Shown: positions 43,982 through 53,072 of the stretch, in pieces
Position numbering within the stretch: the first letter of the stretch is position 1
Layout: each line of letters begins with the position of its first letter
From: SIAJ01 sp036266155
Lineage (GTDB): Bacteria; Planctomycetota; Planctomycetia; Gemmatales; Gemmataceae
Length of the DNA: 64,000 nt
Direction of reading: 5' to 3'
NCBI GenBank assembly: GCA_036266155.1
Contig: DATANR010000168.1
Location: forward strand, 13,782 to 77,781
Notes under the pieces: generated by a model
Database searches by the model: none
What the model was told of the DNA's origin: nothing
Seen by the model: the letters and a program-made list of their open reading frames with translations, nothing else
Position numbers and translations under genes: made by a program

Positions 43982-45508
43982 CTACTTGTTGTCGACTACT
44001 TCGCCGCCGGAGCGTGTGAACCACGCCCACTGCGCCACTGGGTCAAGGCCTTTCTTGAACCACCGCACCGAACCATCCGCCATCGCGGCCTGGAAGCCGT
44101 CGGTGTAGTGGCCGAGCAGACCCGCGATCGGGTTCTTTGAATCGATTGTGATGTCTTCCGGCTTCGACCAGATGACCGCACGCTCGTCGTCGGCTTCAAC
44201 CAGCGCGATGGTGTTGGAAGTGCCGTCGGTGATTTGCGTAATCTTCAAGCCATTCGGCTCGTCCCACATGAATCCCTTGCCAAGCGGAGCCAAGTAGGTC
44301 GTGCTGTCTTTCAACGTCGCCGCCTGCCGCGGACTGCGGAGCGGCTTCGGCATCTTCTCAATGAGCTTCTTGTTGTTCTCACTGTCCCACGGCTCGTCGA
44401 GCTTGAACTGCTTGTAAAGATGTTCGTGATCCATGTACGGCAGAATCAGCACGCGCCAGCTCAAGAGCGGCTTGTTGTCCTTATCGCGAACGTCGGTGGG
44501 GAAGTGGCCGTGGGCATCGTGGTAATTGTGCAAAGCGATCATTAGTTGCTTGAGATTGTTCGCGCTGCGCATCCGATCGGCCGGTGCACCTTCGGGACGC
44601 TTCATCGCTTCGAGGAATGCAGTCGCCAGTTCCCAATTCGTTGTGAGCCGAGGTCCTTCTTGCGTTGACGTCGCGTGATCGAAGATCCCGGCCACGCGTT
44701 TGGCGGCCCCCGGATCTGTTCCGTCAATCTTGAGAATCGTGTTCGCGGCCAATTCACCGACGTGGCGTTCGACTTCCCGCAAGTCCTGTGCTGCCTGTGG
44801 ATTCGTACATTCCGTGATCCACTTGGCCGGCATCTTGGGCCCAGGGCCGACGGTGAGGGCCATCCACTTCATGCCGCGCGTGATCTTCTGAATGCCCCCG
44901 CCACCCAGTTCAGTCGGAAGCGTTGGTGAAACTTGCTCGTGAATCTTCTTGGCCTCGGCACTCATCGCGAAGGCGATCTGCATCACGTCACCCGCCCCCA
45001 CGTCGAGCGCCGCGATCAGCTCCGGTCGAGCCACGGCCTTGCGCGATTTTAGTACGGCCAACGCGTCGCTCGTGCCGACGCAGACGCAATCGTGAAGCAC
45101 CACTGAATCGGCCGTGACGCCGCTGTATTTGAACGGAATCGCCAACACCGCTGCCATTTGCTTACGCGTCGACTCATCCGCCGGCGCTGGCGTGATCAGG
45201 CAAGGCGCATGGGGAAAATCACCCGGCCCGTAGGTGACGAACACGTCCTTGCCGCCAAGTTTGATGAACTGCTTGAACGCGGACCGAATGATTTCCTTGG
45301 CCTCCGCGGCTTCCTCGCCATTGCCGATGACGGTCGACGCGAGCTTCAGAATGGTCTCGACGTCAGCCCGTGTCGCATCCATGCGTGCGACAACGAGCGT
45401 GTGTTCGTCGATGAACGGCGCGACGGTTTTTGCGAACGAACTCTCGCCGGGAACCTGGGCAAAGGCAGGGGTGGCAACGAGAAGTAAGACGAAGGAGAGT
45501 CGGCGCAT
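43982..45508 (-). CDS. DUF1559-domain secreted protein with N-terminal extension
   Basis: About 508 residues from ATG 45508; the longer frame to 45589 crosses the palindromic repeat. A signal peptide (MRRLSFVLLLVATPAFA) is followed by about 330 residues of unknown fold. Then comes the DUF1559 core: RSANNLKQLMIALHNYHDAH, FPTDVRDKDNKPLLSWRVLI, ITDGTSNTIALVEADDERAV and MADGSVRWF. The pilin-type hydrophobic helix is absent, so this DUF1559 is carried on a soluble secreted protein. Confidence 0.87.
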   Translation of the reverse strand: MRRLSFVLLLVATPAFAQVPGESSFAKTVAPFIDEHTLVVARMDATRADVETILKLASTVIGNGEEAAEAKEIIRSAFKQFIKLGGKDVFVTYGPGDFPHAPCLITPAPADESTRKQMAAVLAIPFKYSGVTADSVVLHDCVCVGTSDALAVLKSRKAVARPELIAALDVGAGDVMQIAFAMSAEAKKIHEQVSPTLPTELGGGGIQKITRGMKWMALTVGPGPKMPAKWITECTNPQAAQDLREVERHVGELAANTILKIDGTDPGAAKRVAGIFDHATSTQEGPRLTTNWELATAFLEAMKRPEGAPADRMRSANNLKQLMIALHNYHDAHGHFPTDVRDKDNKPLLSWRVLILPYMDHEHLYKQFKLDEPWDSENNKKLIEKMPKPLRSPRQAATLKDSTTYLAPLGKGFMWDEPNGLKITQITDGTSNTIALVEADDERAVIWSKPEDITIDSKNPIAGLLGHYTDGFQAAMADGSVRWFKKGLDPVAQWAWFTRSGGEVVDNK

Positions 45509-45532
45509 ATCGACGTTCCAATCAAGAACCCA

Positions 45533-45600
45533 GGCGAGCGGAACGGCGTAAGCCGCCCGATAACTCACAGCATCGGGGTGCTTACGCACCTCCGCTCGCC
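45533..45600. repeat. Intergenic palindromic repeat, copy 2
   Basis: A 68-base palindrome beginning GGCGAGCGGAACGGCGTAAG and ending CTTACGCACCTCCGCTCGCC. It has the same arms as 43155-43226 with compensating changes. It lies between the stop at 45602 and the start at 45508 of two minus-strand genes. Confidence 0.75.
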
Positions 45601-45601
45601 A

Positions 45602-47044
45602 TCATTTGGCCAGTGTGACCACGTATTTCCAGCTATTGCTCTGATTCGCCGGCTCGCCCGGCGGCGGAGCGACGCTGATCGTGAACGTGTTGCCTTCGAC
45701 CGTGTATCCAAACGGCTGCCCCGTCGTCGGGTCGGTCGGCACCGGCACGTCGGTCACGTCGCTGAGCTTCGCCGGCGGCATGCCGTTCCCCTTGGCCGAA
45801 TGCAGCCGAACTGCTTCGACCGCGCGCAGCGAGGCGATGCGGCGTTCCGTGCGTACTTCGGCGCCGTACACCTTGTCCACGGCCGGCAACAACAGCAGCA
45901 ACATCATTTGCAGATAGTCGGCCGGGCTCTTGCGAATCTCCTTGATCCGCGCCTCGCTCATCCGCATTCCCTGCATCGCCTCGGCATACGGCGCGTTGAA
46001 CCAGACGAAGTGCTGGTCGCGCAAGTTGCGGAAACGCACCAGGGCGTCGAGCATCACCACCTGGGCCGGAGGCATCGCGTCCAACTCCGCTTCCGTCTTG
46101 CCGGCGGCGAGCAACGACTTGCGGGCCGACGGATGTTGCATCGTGATGTAGAACGCGAGGCCCATCCGCGATTCGGCAATGCCCGGTTTCCGATCAGTGG
46201 TCGGCTCGTCGGCAAGCCGTTGAATACCGGCCCAGAGTCGATCGAGTGCCGCCAGGGCTTCCTCGGGCGTCATCGGCCCCTTCTCGACGTCCTTCGGCAG
46301 CGGGATCGTCGTCTCCATCGATCGCAGTTCGCCTTCGATCCCCTTGCGAATGTTGACGAGCGGCCTCGGCATTGCGGTCAGTGACCAATAGAGGTTCGGG
46401 CAGTCCGGCAACTGCATCACCACCTCGAGTTCGCGCACGAACAGGGCCACGATCGCGTTGCCGATAAGGAAGTTGATGAGCGTCGGCCCTTGGGCCGCGT
46501 GGCGAGCCAGGGCGAAACCGGTCTGCACGTCGCGCAATGCCAATTCAGATTTCCCGTCGGCCGCGTGCAATCGACAGCGGAGCGTGAGCAAGAACGCCAA
46601 CTCGCGCATCTTTTGAGCATCGGGCAAGAGGAAGCCGATGCCCTCGGCGGCGATGCGCTGCTCCGTGCCCCATTCGCAAAAGTCGCACTTGGCGGCAGCC
46701 TCCATCTCTTTGAAGACGTTGTGGAACGGTTTCAAATACTCGCGGGCTTCTTCTTTCGGAAAGTCCTTGAGCGGTTTGTCGCGCGCATCGTCGAGCTTCT
46801 GCTGCTTGTCAAAGAACTCTTTGCCCGCCGGCCGCGCATCGGCGAGCAGGTGCAAGGCTCGATGTTCGAGCAATGCGGCATTGACGTGGATCAAGTCGCG
46901 GGCCGGCACCAGTTCGTAGCGGAACGATGGCAACGGTGGGCCAACCGCTCGTAGCGTGAGCTTGTATTCCGGCAGCTTTGGCTCGTCCTGGCCAAACGCT
47001 GAACCGGCGACACATGCCAGGACCAGGCACGCGAGCGTTCTCAT
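45602..47044 (-). CDS. Secreted planctomycete protein of unknown function
   Basis: 480 residues from ATG 47044, which overlaps the stop of the membrane protein upstream by four bases. A signal peptide (MRTLACLVLACVAGSAFG) is followed by a largely alpha-helical body (LLTLRCRLHAADGKSELALRD region; FALARHAAQGPTLINFLIGN). It ends in a small beta-rich tail (TDPTTGQPFGYTVEGNTFTI) that resembles the end of other planctomycete secreted proteins. I do not recognise a family. Third gene of the sigma-factor operon, so likely its target or effector. Confidence 0.75.
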   Translation of the reverse strand: MRTLACLVLACVAGSAFGQDEPKLPEYKLTLRAVGPPLPSFRYELVPARDLIHVNAALLEHRALHLLADARPAGKEFFDKQQKLDDARDKPLKDFPKEEAREYLKPFHNVFKEMEAAAKCDFCEWGTEQRIAAEGIGFLLPDAQKMRELAFLLTLRCRLHAADGKSELALRDVQTGFALARHAAQGPTLINFLIGNAIVALFVRELEVVMQLPDCPNLYWSLTAMPRPLVNIRKGIEGELRSMETTIPLPKDVEKGPMTPEEALAALDRLWAGIQRLADEPTTDRKPGIAESRMGLAFYITMQHPSARKSLLAAGKTEAELDAMPPAQVVMLDALVRFRNLRDQHFVWFNAPYAEAMQGMRMSEARIKEIRKSPADYLQMMLLLLLPAVDKVYGAEVRTERRIASLRAVEAVRLHSAKGNGMPPAKLSDVTDVPVPTDPTTGQPFGYTVEGNTFTISVAPPPGEPANQSNSWKYVVTLAK

Positions 47045-47610
47045 TCGTCGTCCCCTTCCGGCTTCGGCGCCGGCTTTTTTGGCTGAAACGACGGAATCGC
47101 CAACACGTCGGGCGGCAGGTGCAACCAGTGTTTCACAACCGTCGCGTCGGCCGATGGCGCGCGTCCCGCTGGCTTCGACTCCGGCAGCATGTCGATGCCC
47201 CAACGCAACACGTCGCGCTTCTGGCGGTACATGTGCGCCAACTCAATCGCTTCCTCATCGCGGGCCGGCTTCTCATTCTTGGTGACTTGCACTCGATCGG
47301 GTTCCGGCGAGGGCGGCAGCACAAGCGCTGGTTGCTCGTGGTAGACGGTGATGGTGCGATCGACGTACTGCGTCTCCGGCGTGCTCGGGGCGATCAGAAA
47401 GGCCGCGAGCACGAACGACAATGCCGCGAACGTGCCGGCGACCGACGGCCAGACCCAGGGCGCGAGCCGCGGAGCCACGGCGGCCTTGCCCGCTTCGAAG
47501 AGCAGCGCGTCGCGGCTCAGGTGCGGCGGCTGCGGGGCGAGCCGCTGGAGCGCGTCGGCGAACGGGGCCAGGTCGGAGGCCGGATTCAAATCGTCTTGCC
47601 GGTCGGGCAT
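47041..47610 (-). CDS. Single-pass membrane protein, likely anti-sigma factor
   Basis: 189 residues from ATG 47610. The cytoplasmic N-terminus (MPDRQDDLNPASDLAPFADALQ) has one helix-rich segment, then a transmembrane helix (about 60-80, VAGTFAALSFVLAAFLIA) and a Pro/Glu-rich outer part. It overlaps the ECF sigma gene by 25 bases. Gene order and topology fit an anti-sigma factor, but no zinc-binding ZAS motif (HxxxCxxC) is present. Inference from context. Confidence 0.65.
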   Translation of the reverse strand: MPDRQDDLNPASDLAPFADALQRLAPQPPHLSRDALLFEAGKAAVAPRLAPWVWPSVAGTFAALSFVLAAFLIAPSTPETQYVDRTITVYHEQPALVLPPSPEPDRVQVTKNEKPARDEEAIELAHMYRQKRDVLRWGIDMLPESKPAGRAPSADATVVKHWLHLPPDVLAIPSFQPKKPAPKPEGDDE

Positions 47611-48080
47611 GGAGCACCCATCTTGTGGCGGAGCGCCGCGACGCCGGCGGCATAGCGCCGCCAACACGTCGCGGCCGAGCCGCCGGTCAGTTCTGCAATC
47701 TGTTCGAACGTTAAGCCGCCCCACAAATGGGCGACGATGATTTCCCGCTGGTTCAAGGGCAGCGACGCGAGCGCATCCGTGGCCGTCTGAGCGTCGAGGC
47801 CGGCCTGATCCTCCACCGGCGTGAACCAGAGCGCCGCTCGCGCGGCCACCTTGCCCTCGTGGTTCTGCCGCCGTCGCTCTGAACGCGACTCGCTGATCGC
47901 CCGGTTGCGCACGGCCCGATACATCCAGGCGACCGGATGCATCGGCGCTTCCTTCTGCCGAGCCAGCTTGATGAACGCTTCCTGAACCACGTCTTCGGGC
48001 GCGTGACACCACTGCCGCGCGTACAACACGAGCGCGGGCAAGTAGCGATCGAGCAAGTAGCCTAGATGGTCAGGGTCCAT
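47586..48080 (-). CDS. ECF-type RNA polymerase sigma factor
   Basis: 164 residues from ATG 48080. Region 2 is LYARQWCHAPEDVVQEAFIKL and VAWMYRAVRNRAISESRSER; region 4 is LASLPLNQREIIVAHLWGGLT with FEQIAELTGGSAATCWRRY. The region-2 DVVQE box and region-4 helix-turn-helix are clear. It is followed at once by the putative anti-sigma factor and a secreted protein, a typical ECF operon. No autoregulatory promoter box was recognised upstream (48081-48285). Confidence 0.9.
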   Translation of the reverse strand: MDPDHLGYLLDRYLPALVLYARQWCHAPEDVVQEAFIKLARQKEAPMHPVAWMYRAVRNRAISESRSERRRQNHEGKVAARAALWFTPVEDQAGLDAQTATDALASLPLNQREIIVAHLWGGLTFEQIAELTGGSAATCWRRYAAGVAALRHKMGAPCPTGKTI

Positions 48081-48285
48081 CGCCTGTATGACGCCCCCGT
48101 AGGGTGAGCATTTCACGACGCGTTGCTGCACAATACGAAACTGATTTCGTGCTAATGTTCTTACATTGCCAGAAAGGTTGCCAACGCGCTACCACATGTT
48201 GGCCACCTTTGGTCGACAATTTCGCCGTATCTGATTATGAAGATAGATGTTCCGTTGATTCTGGGCGAACAGAAATTGTAGCGCA

Positions 48286-48972
48286 ATGAACCCCCCTTCG
48301 AAGCCCAATTCGAGGCCGGTCTTCCAGCCGCTCGGCGACCAGGCGGTGCTAGCTTACTTGCAGGACGAAAAGAACGCGCAGGCGTTTGCGGCAACGATTC
48401 GCAACTCGGACTTCACTTGGCTCGTTGACGTGGTTCCCGCGTATGCCAGTGTCGGAGTCTACTTCGACTCTGGCCGGATCGGTTCGAAAGAAGTCCGCAA
48501 AGCCTTGACACAGTTGCGAATTGCGAAGCGAATCGATTCGATCGGTCGGACACACGTGATTCCCTGCTGTTACGAATTCCAGCTGGATCTCGCTCGCGTG
48601 GCGGAGCACACGAGCCTATCCGCGGACCAGGTGATCGAAGCGCACACGGCGCAACCTTATACGGCCCATGCGATTGGGTTCTGTCCCGGCTTCCCATATC
48701 TTGGCTATCTGCCAAAAAAACTGACCGGTGTGCCTCGCCTTCCAACTCCTCGACTTCGCGTCGAACCGGGCAGCGTCGGCCTGACCGGCCGGCAGACCGG
48801 CGTCTACCCGCTGGCTCGACCTGGCGGCTGGAACATCATTGGCCGCACGCCTTTAGAACTCGTAAACGTCGCCGACGGCTACTTCCCACTACGGGTTGGC
48901 GACCGCATCCAGTTCCAACGGATCGACGATCGCGAATATGAACATTTGAAGGGGAATCGCCTACCGACGTAA
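48286..48972 (+). CDS. pxpB: 5-oxoprolinase subunit B-like (PxpB/KipI, allophanate hydrolase subunit 1 domain)
   Basis: 228 residues. The PxpB/KipI fold shows GDQAVLAYL, then HVIPCCYEFQLDLARVA and the signature IGFCPGFPYLGYLPKKL, with GSVGLTGRQTGVYPLARPGGWNIIGRTP. PxpB normally works with PxpA and PxpC to hydrolyse ATP-dependently 5-oxoproline to glutamate. No pxpC or pxpA is adjacent, so its partners are elsewhere or it has a KipI-like role. The symbol is by family and is tentative. Confidence 0.85.
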   Translation: MNPPSKPNSRPVFQPLGDQAVLAYLQDEKNAQAFAATIRNSDFTWLVDVVPAYASVGVYFDSGRIGSKEVRKALTQLRIAKRIDSIGRTHVIPCCYEFQLDLARVAEHTSLSADQVIEAHTAQPYTAHAIGFCPGFPYLGYLPKKLTGVPRLPTPRLRVEPGSVGLTGRQTGVYPLARPGGWNIIGRTPLELVNVADGYFPLRVGDRIQFQRIDDREYEHLKGNRLPT

Positions 48973-49004
48973 CGGATGGGAGGGTCGTGAGTTAAAATGC
49001 AATT

Positions 49005-49853
49005 ATGAGCTTGAATCCGATTCCCGTCTGGATCGGAACCGCCGGGTACGCTTGGCCCGAGTGGGTCGGTCCGTTCTACCCGGACGGCACGTCGCTCGAA
49101 CGGATGCCGCGTTTCTACGCCACGCAGTTTCCCTGCGTCGAAATCAACTCCACCTTCTATCGCTCGCCGACGCCGGGCCAGCTTGCTCGCCTCGCCGACC
49201 GCACAGCCCCCGGCTTTCAGTTTTCGCTGAAGGTGCCGCGTACGGTCAGTCACGAGCACCGCGTGCAAGCATTGAAGCCGTTCAAGAAGGCCGCCGACGA
49301 ATTGGCGGCACGTCATCGGCTGATTGGCTTCATTCTGCAATTCCCCGAGACTTTCCACGACACGCCGGCCCATCGCGACTGGGTGATGCGCATCGCCGAC
49401 AGCCTGTGGCCGTACGCGACATGGGTTGAGTTCCGCCATCGTTCGTGGGTGCGCCCGCATCTGGGCGACTGGCTCCGCGAGCGCCGGCTCGAACTGGCGT
49501 CGATCGATGTGCCGAACTTGCCGGCTCTCTTCCCACGCGGACTGATCGATCCGCGCACGACGCGTGTCTACGCCCGCCTGCACTCGCGGATCGAGGCGAA
49601 CTGGTTTCACCCCGGCAAGGTTCGTTACGACTACGACTATCCGGACGATGTGCTGCGTGAATGGATTGCGAGCCTTGTCTCCGCCGCGCCGCGGCTCACG
49701 GACGTGCATCTCTTCTTTAACAACTGCCACGGAATGCAGGGCGTCAACAACGCCCGCCGCATGGCCGAGTTGATCCAGACCGAAGCCCCCTGCCTCGAAG
49801 TCGTCGACCCGCCGGGTATTCCTGTTCCGGTGCAAGGGACGCTGTTTGAATAG
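49005..49853 (+). CDS. DUF72 family protein
   Basis: 282 residues. It opens with the DUF72 hallmark IGTAGYAWPEWVGPFYPDG, followed by CVEINSTFYRSPTP, FQFSLKVPRTVSHEHR, GFILQFPETF, WVEFRHRSWV and YARLHSR, and a late FFNNCHGMQGVNNARRM. These are TIM-barrel proteins of unknown enzymatic role found widely in bacteria. No operon partners are evident. Confidence 0.92.
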   Translation: MSLNPIPVWIGTAGYAWPEWVGPFYPDGTSLERMPRFYATQFPCVEINSTFYRSPTPGQLARLADRTAPGFQFSLKVPRTVSHEHRVQALKPFKKAADELAARHRLIGFILQFPETFHDTPAHRDWVMRIADSLWPYATWVEFRHRSWVRPHLGDWLRERRLELASIDVPNLPALFPRGLIDPRTTRVYARLHSRIEANWFHPGKVRYDYDYPDDVLREWIASLVSAAPRLTDVHLFFNNCHGMQGVNNARRMAELIQTEAPCLEVVDPPGIPVPVQGTLFE

Positions 49854-50005
49854 GGACGCATTCAACGTTTCGGCTCGAATGCGTCCTCATTGCGATCAAC
49901 TAACAGAGCGAGTAGAGTGAGTGCGTGGCTCGTGCTGTCTCGCCGTTCTTTTCTTTCGTGTGTTGAATGATCGCTAGTAGCTTCCTTTCCGGATGGGATC
50001 GTGCG

Positions 50006-50557
50006 ATGGCTGCCGCGGAAGACGTCAAAGATCGTCTCCGCCGAGCAGCAGCCGCGCTCGAGGCGGGCGGCATTCCCTACGCCGTGGTCGGCGGCAACGC
50101 GGTTGCCGAATGGGTCGGCTCCGTCGACCGGGCCGCCGTCCGCACGACGCGCGATGTTGACATCTTGTTGCGGCGCTCGGATCTTGAAGCGGCCAAGGTT
50201 GCCATGGCAGCGGCCGGGTTCGTCTACCGGCACGCGGCCAGCGTCGACATGTTCCTCGATGGAGAAGACGCCAAGGCTCGGGACGCCGTCCATATCGTCT
50301 TCGCTTCAGAAAAGGTGCGACCGGATGCCTTGGCCGCCTCACCCGACGTGGCCGACGGGCAGCTATCTGCGGGTGGATTTCAGGTGATGGGTTTGCATGA
50401 ATTGATCACAATGAAGCTCACCTCGTATCGACTCAAGGACCGTGTTCACCTCCAGGATATGGTCTCGGTCGGCCTGATCGATGCGACATGGCCGGCCAAG
50501 TTTCCGGCGGCGCTCGGAGACCGGCTGCAAGCGATCCTCGACGATCCGGAAGGATGA
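50006..50557 (+). CDS. Nucleotidyltransferase-fold protein (minimal NTase/AbiEii-like)
   Basis: About 183 residues. The N-terminal NTase fold shows YAVVGGNAVAEWVGS and the catalytic acidic motif RTTRDVDILLRRS; the third acidic residue may lie in VHIVFASE. It ends with MGLHELITMKLTSYRLKDRVH, typical of the DUF6036/AbiEii-like group. Such proteins are often toxins or orphan transferases. I see no antitoxin next to it. ATG 49967 is an alternative start. Confidence 0.7.
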   Translation: MAAAEDVKDRLRRAAAALEAGGIPYAVVGGNAVAEWVGSVDRAAVRTTRDVDILLRRSDLEAAKVAMAAAGFVYRHAASVDMFLDGEDAKARDAVHIVFASEKVRPDALAASPDVADGQLSAGGFQVMGLHELITMKLTSYRLKDRVHLQDMVSVGLIDATWPAKFPAALGDRLQAILDDPEG

Positions 50558-50652
50558 CGCGGAGACGCAAGCGGAACAATTCGGAGCGGCGAGCCGTTCG
50601 CCCTCGCTTGTCCATATCTCATCCATCATCCCACTCTCAACCGAGATTCGCC

Positions 50653-52053
50653 ATGTCGCGCCTGCTGGCCGTTGCCCTCTCCTTCGCCTTCGCTCTCCCT
50701 CTCCTCGCCGACGACAAGCCGACGCCCCCGAAGGGCATCGAGGGTTATTGGCTTGGCACGCTGAACGCGGGCGCGATTGAGTTGCGCATCGCCTTCCACA
50801 TCACCAAGAAGGACGACAAGCTGACCGCGACGATGGACAGCATCGATCAGGGGGCCAAGGACCTGAAGTTCGATTCGGTCGACTTCGTGGACGGGAAGAT
50901 CACTCTCAAGCTGGCCATGGCCAAGTTCGTTTACACGGGCAAGCTCGAAGCTGACGGCGACGCAATCAAGGGCGAGCTTGAGCAAGGCTCCCTCAAGTTT
51001 CCGCTCAATCTCAAACGGCAAGAGAAGGCGTTCGAACTGAAGCGGCCGCAGGAGCCGAAGAAGCCTTATTCCTACCTGGAAGAGGAGGTCACGTTTCCGA
51101 GCGTCGCCAAGGACGTCAAGCTGGCCGGCACATTGACGAAGCCCAAGGGGGACGGGCCGTTTCCCACGGTCGTGACCATCACCGGCTCCGGCCCGCAGGA
51201 TCGCGACGAGTCGCTGCTTGGGCACAAGCCGTTCTGGGTGCTTGCCGACCATTTGACGCGGCACGGCATCGCCGTCCTGCGCTTCGACGATCGCGGCGTC
51301 GCCAAGTCGACGGGCAAGTTTGGCACAGCCACGTCGAAGGATTTCGCCGACGACGTAGCCGGCGCGGTCGCATTCCTGAAGGCCCGCAAGGACGTCGGCA
51401 AGATCGGCCTCATCGGGCACAGCGAAGGCGGGATGATCGCCCCCATGGTCGCGGCCGAGGATTCGACGATTGGTTTCATCGTGCTGCTCGCTGGTCCCGG
51501 CACGAAGTGCGATGAGCTGCTGTATGCCCAGGGACAGCTTCTGGTGAAGGCGATGGGGGGCGACGAGAAGACCCAGGCCCGGCAGGCGAGCCTCCACAAG
51601 AAGCTCTTCCCGCTCGTCAAGGAAGGGGCCGACAGCGCCAAGCTCAAGGCGGCGCTCAAGGAGTTGGAGAAAGATTTCACGGACGAGGAGAAGAAGGAAC
51701 TTGCGAAGGTGCAGGACGCGGCCGCCGCGTCGGTTGGCGCGCTGGCGACGCCGTGGTTCAAGTTCTTTCTGAACTACGACCCGGACCCGACGCTCAAGAA
51801 AGTGAAGTGCCCCGTCCTTGCAATTAACGGCGAAAAGGACCTGCAAGTGCCGCCGAAAGAGAACCTGGCCGGCATCGAGAAATCCCTCAAAGCCGGCGGC
51901 AACATGGACGTGACCGTGAAGGAGTTTCCCAATCTCAATCACCTGTTCCAGACGAGCAAGACGGGCCTGCCGAGCGAGTATGGCAAGATTGAGGAGACGA
52001 TGTCGCTGGCGGTGTTGGAAATGATTGCAGAGTGGATTGGGAAGCGGAAGTGA
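50653..52053 (+). CDS. Secreted alpha/beta hydrolase with N-terminal beta domain
   Basis: 466 residues. A signal peptide (MSRLLAVALSFAFALPLLA) is followed by a lipocalin-like beta domain (about 25-140) and an alpha/beta hydrolase. The oxyanion region is VVTITGSGPQDRDES, the nucleophile Ser is in IGLIGHSEGGMIAPM, the acid is in VLAINGEKDLQVPP, and the His is in FPNLNHLFQTSKTG. The fold matches the YqkD/'S9-like' hydrolases with TGSGPQDRDE. The frame runs to 50488, but only 50653 yields a signal peptide. A peptidase or esterase role is likely. Confidence 0.9.
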   Translation: MSRLLAVALSFAFALPLLADDKPTPPKGIEGYWLGTLNAGAIELRIAFHITKKDDKLTATMDSIDQGAKDLKFDSVDFVDGKITLKLAMAKFVYTGKLEADGDAIKGELEQGSLKFPLNLKRQEKAFELKRPQEPKKPYSYLEEEVTFPSVAKDVKLAGTLTKPKGDGPFPTVVTITGSGPQDRDESLLGHKPFWVLADHLTRHGIAVLRFDDRGVAKSTGKFGTATSKDFADDVAGAVAFLKARKDVGKIGLIGHSEGGMIAPMVAAEDSTIGFIVLLAGPGTKCDELLYAQGQLLVKAMGGDEKTQARQASLHKKLFPLVKEGADSAKLKAALKELEKDFTDEEKKELAKVQDAAAASVGALATPWFKFFLNYDPDPTLKKVKCPVLAINGEKDLQVPPKENLAGIEKSLKAGGNMDVTVKEFPNLNHLFQTSKTGLPSEYGKIEETMSLAVLEMIAEWIGKRK

Positions 52054-52397
52054 TGATGCCGTTGGCCGCGACGCGCATCGTACCGCTGTCACCGAATGTC
52101 CTACCGATTTATTTGTGCGACGCGGCAAGAATTCGCTACTGGGTACAGCATCAACGCATCGAACTGTTAGAAAAGAAACGCCCGAATATGAAGGAGATTT
52201 GCGAGAAGATGATGGGCTTGCCGCATCTGGGTAATGCTGGAAGCCATTCTGGCGAGAAAGTAGACCGAAAGGACGTCATTGACGGATTCGACATCTTGGA
52301 ACGCGTCCTCCACGACAAGTATTCGACGCACGACGGCGAACTTGCCAAGATGGTAGCTCAGATTAATAAGCGTAAAGGTCCGCGTAAGGCCAACTGA
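52053..52397 (+). CDS. DUF4145-like C-terminal fragment or small protein
   Basis: 114 residues from an ATG overlapping the hydrolase stop (TGATG). The second half, LPHLGNAGSHSGEKVDRKDV then IDGFDILERVLHDKYS, matches the conserved end of DUF4145 domains found in restriction and defence proteins. The typical N-terminal helices are short. It may be a truncated DUF4145 gene now read from the hydrolase stop. Composition is less GC-rich than upstream. Confidence in expression is moderate. Confidence 0.55.
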   Translation: MMPLAATRIVPLSPNVLPIYLCDAARIRYWVQHQRIELLEKKRPNMKEICEKMMGLPHLGNAGSHSGEKVDRKDVIDGFDILERVLHDKYSTHDGELAKMVAQINKRKGPRKAN

Positions 52398-52403
52398 AAG
52401 CCA

Positions 52404-53072
52404 ATGTCGGAGATGCTCATGCCATATCTACCGTTAGTGGGCGTGGTGGTTGGCAGCCTCCTTACGATTGCAGGCGGCTGGTTCTTATCTCGTCTCGCGG
52501 ACTGGCGCAAAATGTCGAGCGAGCGATCCAATGCTTTGCGCGCGGCCTATGCTGAATGGTATACCGCTGCTTCAGTCATGCGGCTCCAAATCGATACCTT
52601 GCTTTGGCAAATGAACGATAAAGATGATACGCCGGATTCGGACCCGGGGGATAAATCTGTGCGGATCGTCGAATGGCGAGGAATACTGTCAACTATTAAG
52701 GATTGCTTGAATGCTTTGCATAAGGCTTATCTGCTGGATCATAATGCTGAGAGGCGCGAACAGCATCGAGCTCTGACGAATCAGGCAAAAAGTGTCTACC
52801 AATTCGTCTTTCACCTTCTCACCTACAAGCGTGTACCAGTCGATGAGGCGGCGATAACGAAGTACATGCAAGATTTGCAAGAATATAAAGACAGGCTAAT
52901 GCAAAAGACAGAGACAACGCCTGAAAAAGCGGCGCTAATTAAGCAGCTCATGAGCGACTCCGAAGTCCGAGTTGTAGTCTTACTTACAATTAAAGATGCG
53001 AGTCTTCTTATGGATCTGTTTGAGAAAGATGCAGATACCCTTATGCGTGCTCTTGTCAAGGAGTTTGAATAA
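52404..53072 (+). CDS. Membrane-anchored helical protein of unknown function
   Basis: 222 residues. One N-terminal transmembrane helix (about 8-28, LPLVGVVVGSLLTIAGGWFL) is followed by a long, mostly helical cytoplasmic body (WYTAASVMRLQIDTLLWQMN and SVYQFVFHLLTYKRVPVDE). Base use is clearly lower in GC than the neighbours, which suggests recent acquisition with the preceding DUF4145-like frame. No family was recognised. It might be part of a small accessory (phage-response?) module, but nothing proves that. Confidence 0.65.
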   Translation: MSEMLMPYLPLVGVVVGSLLTIAGGWFLSRLADWRKMSSERSNALRAAYAEWYTAASVMRLQIDTLLWQMNDKDDTPDSDPGDKSVRIVEWRGILSTIKDCLNALHKAYLLDHNAERREQHRALTNQAKSVYQFVFHLLTYKRVPVDEAAITKYMQDLQEYKDRLMQKTETTPEKAALIKQLMSDSEVRVVVLLTIKDASLLMDLFEKDADTLMRALVKEFE

